64,000 bases of DNA from Nostoc flagelliforme FACHB-838 (GTDB taxonomy: Bacteria; Cyanobacteriota; Cyanobacteriia; Cyanobacteriales; Nostocaceae), in the NCBI RefSeq assembly GCF_014698065.1, contig NZ_JACJSI010000020.1:35626-99625 (forward strand), in the 5' to 3' direction. The translations under genes were made by a program, and so were the position numbers. Numbering within the stretch: position 1 is the stretch's first letter; each line of letters opens with the position of its first letter. Positions 62,930-64,000 of this stretch are shown in pieces. The notes beneath the pieces were generated by a model. The model was not told where the DNA came from. It was given only the letters and a program-made list of their open reading frames with translations, and searched no databases.

Positions 62930-63499
62930 TTACTTCCGAAAAATTTCTACTTTTTGTAACACCACTTCTTGATTCGGACGATCTCTAGTTGTAGGCACAT
63001 TAGCGATCTTGCTCACTATATCTAGACCTTCGACAACTTCACCAAAAACACTGTGTTTGTTGTCAAGGTGAGGCGTTGGTGCTTCTGTAATGAACCATTG
63101 CGAACCATTAGTACCGCGTCCGGCATTAGCCATCGACAGGATACCTGCACCTGTGTGTTTCAATTCAGGATGAAACTCATCCTCAAATTGATATCCTGGG
63201 CCACCAGTACCCCATCGGTTGGCTGTATCTAGATAACGACTCAGAGGATCGCCACACTGAATCATAAAATCAGGGATGACTCGGTGAAAGCGAACGCCAT
63301 CGTAAGCTGGAGTTCCCTTACCAGATTGACCAGTTTTAGGGTCTTTCCAGTCGATTGTTCCGGTTGCTAGACCGACAAAATTTTTGACAGTGTTGGGGGT
63401 TCGCTCTTCTTCTAAACGAACTACAATTTCACCCAAGGAAGTAATTAAACGAGCGTGTAGCTTGCCATCACCGGGAATATTAATTTCTGGAAAATTCAT
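62930..63499 (-). CDS. Cyclophilin-type peptidyl-prolyl cis-trans isomerase
   Basis: This 189-aa cyclophilin has the catalytic block [20 protein letters not shown] (Arg/Phe), followed by [38 protein letters not shown] and [15 protein letters not shown]. No signal peptide is present, so it is cytoplasmic. It assists protein folding by isomerising X-Pro bonds. The N-terminal [45 protein letters not shown] is of normal length for the bacterial class. It has a short AT-rich leader. Confidence 0.95.
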   Translation of the reverse strand: MNFPEINIPGDGKLHARLITSLGEIVVRLEEERTPNTVKNFVGLATGTIDWKDPKTGQSGKGTPAYDGVRFHRVIPDFMIQCGDPLSRYLDTANRWGTGGPGYQFEDEFHPELKHTGAGILSMANAGRGTNGSQWFITEAPTPHLDNKHSVFGEVVEGLDIVSKIANVPTTRDRPNQEVVLQKVEIFRK

Positions 63500-63620
63500 G
63501 AGTTATCCTATGAATGAAAACTAGCCAGTATTTGACCTACGATAAGCTTATCAGCATTCAAGTTACAGGTTTACAGATTACGAAAAAACAGAACTAAGGA
63601 AACTTTAGAAAACGAATATT

Positions 63621-63902
63621 TTACTCTGGCAAATTTATCGCTGGATTCCGGCTAAAGAATCCTCTAGGAATTAGCTGAAATCCAACTCTGTGAACAGGCA
63701 TCACCGGCCAATCCTCCGATCGCGGAATATGAGTTACGCCCATTGTGTACCACATCACGATATCTTCACCCAGCAAAGACTCATCGTCTGCAATATATTT
63801 TGGTAAACCCTGTCCAGGTTGAGTTTGGTTGGGATAATCGCCGCCAGCATAGAGTTCAGCAGGTTTATATTTTGTTACCCAAAGATGATCTGACTTTTCC
63901 CG
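63621..63902 (-). pseudogene. Copper amine oxidase C-terminal fragment
   Basis: The minus strand encodes WVTKYKPAELYAGGDYPNQ, then MWYTMGVTHIPRSEDWPVMPVHRVGFQLIPRGFFSRNPAINLPE, the C-terminal ~90 residues of a primary amine oxidase. It includes the conserved WYTxGxxHxPRxEDWPVMP. An in-frame TAA (63903-63905) precedes it, and the sequence upstream (..NYCTVYAALFFKAFASKDFKT) does not continue the oxidase. It is therefore a broken remnant. The window edge hides whether more of it survives beyond 64000. Confidence 0.75.
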
Positions 63903-64000
63903 TTAAGTCTTGAAATCCTTACTGGCAAAGGCTTTAAAAAACAGCGCCGCATATACGGTACAGTAATTAAAATTCGGTGCTAAAGGTGACAAGCAATGTT

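Overview
The window looks like a chromosomal segment of a filamentous, Nostoc/Anabaena-type cyanobacterium. The evidence is the very frequent HIP1 palindrome (GCGATCGC), a ChlD magnesium-chelatase subunit, tandem high-light-inducible proteins with the chlorophyll-binding ExxNGR motif, an FtsH closely resembling the cyanobacterial photosystem II repair protease, a SigF-like sigma factor, heptameric STRR-type repeats (TGACTAA) and many short palindromic repeats of the kind typical of Nostocales. No phage, CRISPR array or complete insertion sequence was seen. Most of the window is chromosomal housekeeping with small decayed or accessory patches.

Layout. 1-7.6 kb: the end of an M50 protease, a secreted dienelactone-hydrolase-like protein, a large membrane protein with seven internal repeats, and a 256-bp tandem array of five intact hli genes plus one dead copy, with an HLR1-like RpaB site upstream. 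7.6-13.7 kb: a minus-strand block (ABC transporter of the NrtA/SsuA type, a Usp-like protein, an NhaD/ArsB-type transporter) that carries two recognisable c-di-AMP (ydaO/yuaA) riboswitches. One lies in the leader of the ABC operon and the other lies immediately after it, before the Usp gene. 14-19 kb: an RsbRD-type histidine kinase, aminopeptidase P, an FG-GAP repeat protein and a metallo-beta-lactamase-fold protein. 19.2-24.2 kb: a minus-strand cluster of an RF2-like paralogue, prfB, a DUF3285 micro-protein, ybeY, dgkA and a trpG-like gene. Both release-factor genes keep the CTT-TGA-C programmed +1 frameshift site, but the upstream paralogue has lost the catalytic GGQ.

24.3-37.1 kb: a Bax inhibitor-1 protein, SigF-like sigma factor, ChlD, two accessory endonuclease-like genes, an intergenic element predicted to fold into a long rod, a NYN ribonuclease, RNase III, FtsH, GluRS and tRNA-Asp. 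37.2-51.7 kb: two tandem Ser/Thr kinases sharing an unusual C-terminal region, a phytase-like esterase, a TM0106-type RecB nuclease, a class V aminotransferase, a glycosyltransferase, YjbQ, Nif3 and a beta-CASP RNA-processing-type hydrolase. 51.7-57.3 kb is an accessory, repeat-rich patch: micro-protein, DUF29, a heptapeptide minisatellite, DUF559, an orphaned RND adaptor whose pump gene survives only as a frameshifted stub, and a MITE-like inverted-repeat element. 57.3-64 kb: an HD hydrolase, an orphan DppC-type permease, a chimeric AAA ORF, mutS, a cyclophilin and a copper amine oxidase remnant cut by the window edge.

The observations most worth following up are the GGQ-less RF2 paralogue that keeps its own frameshift site, the double c-di-AMP riboswitch locus, the decaying hli array with its HLR1 site, and the structured element at 30301-30505.
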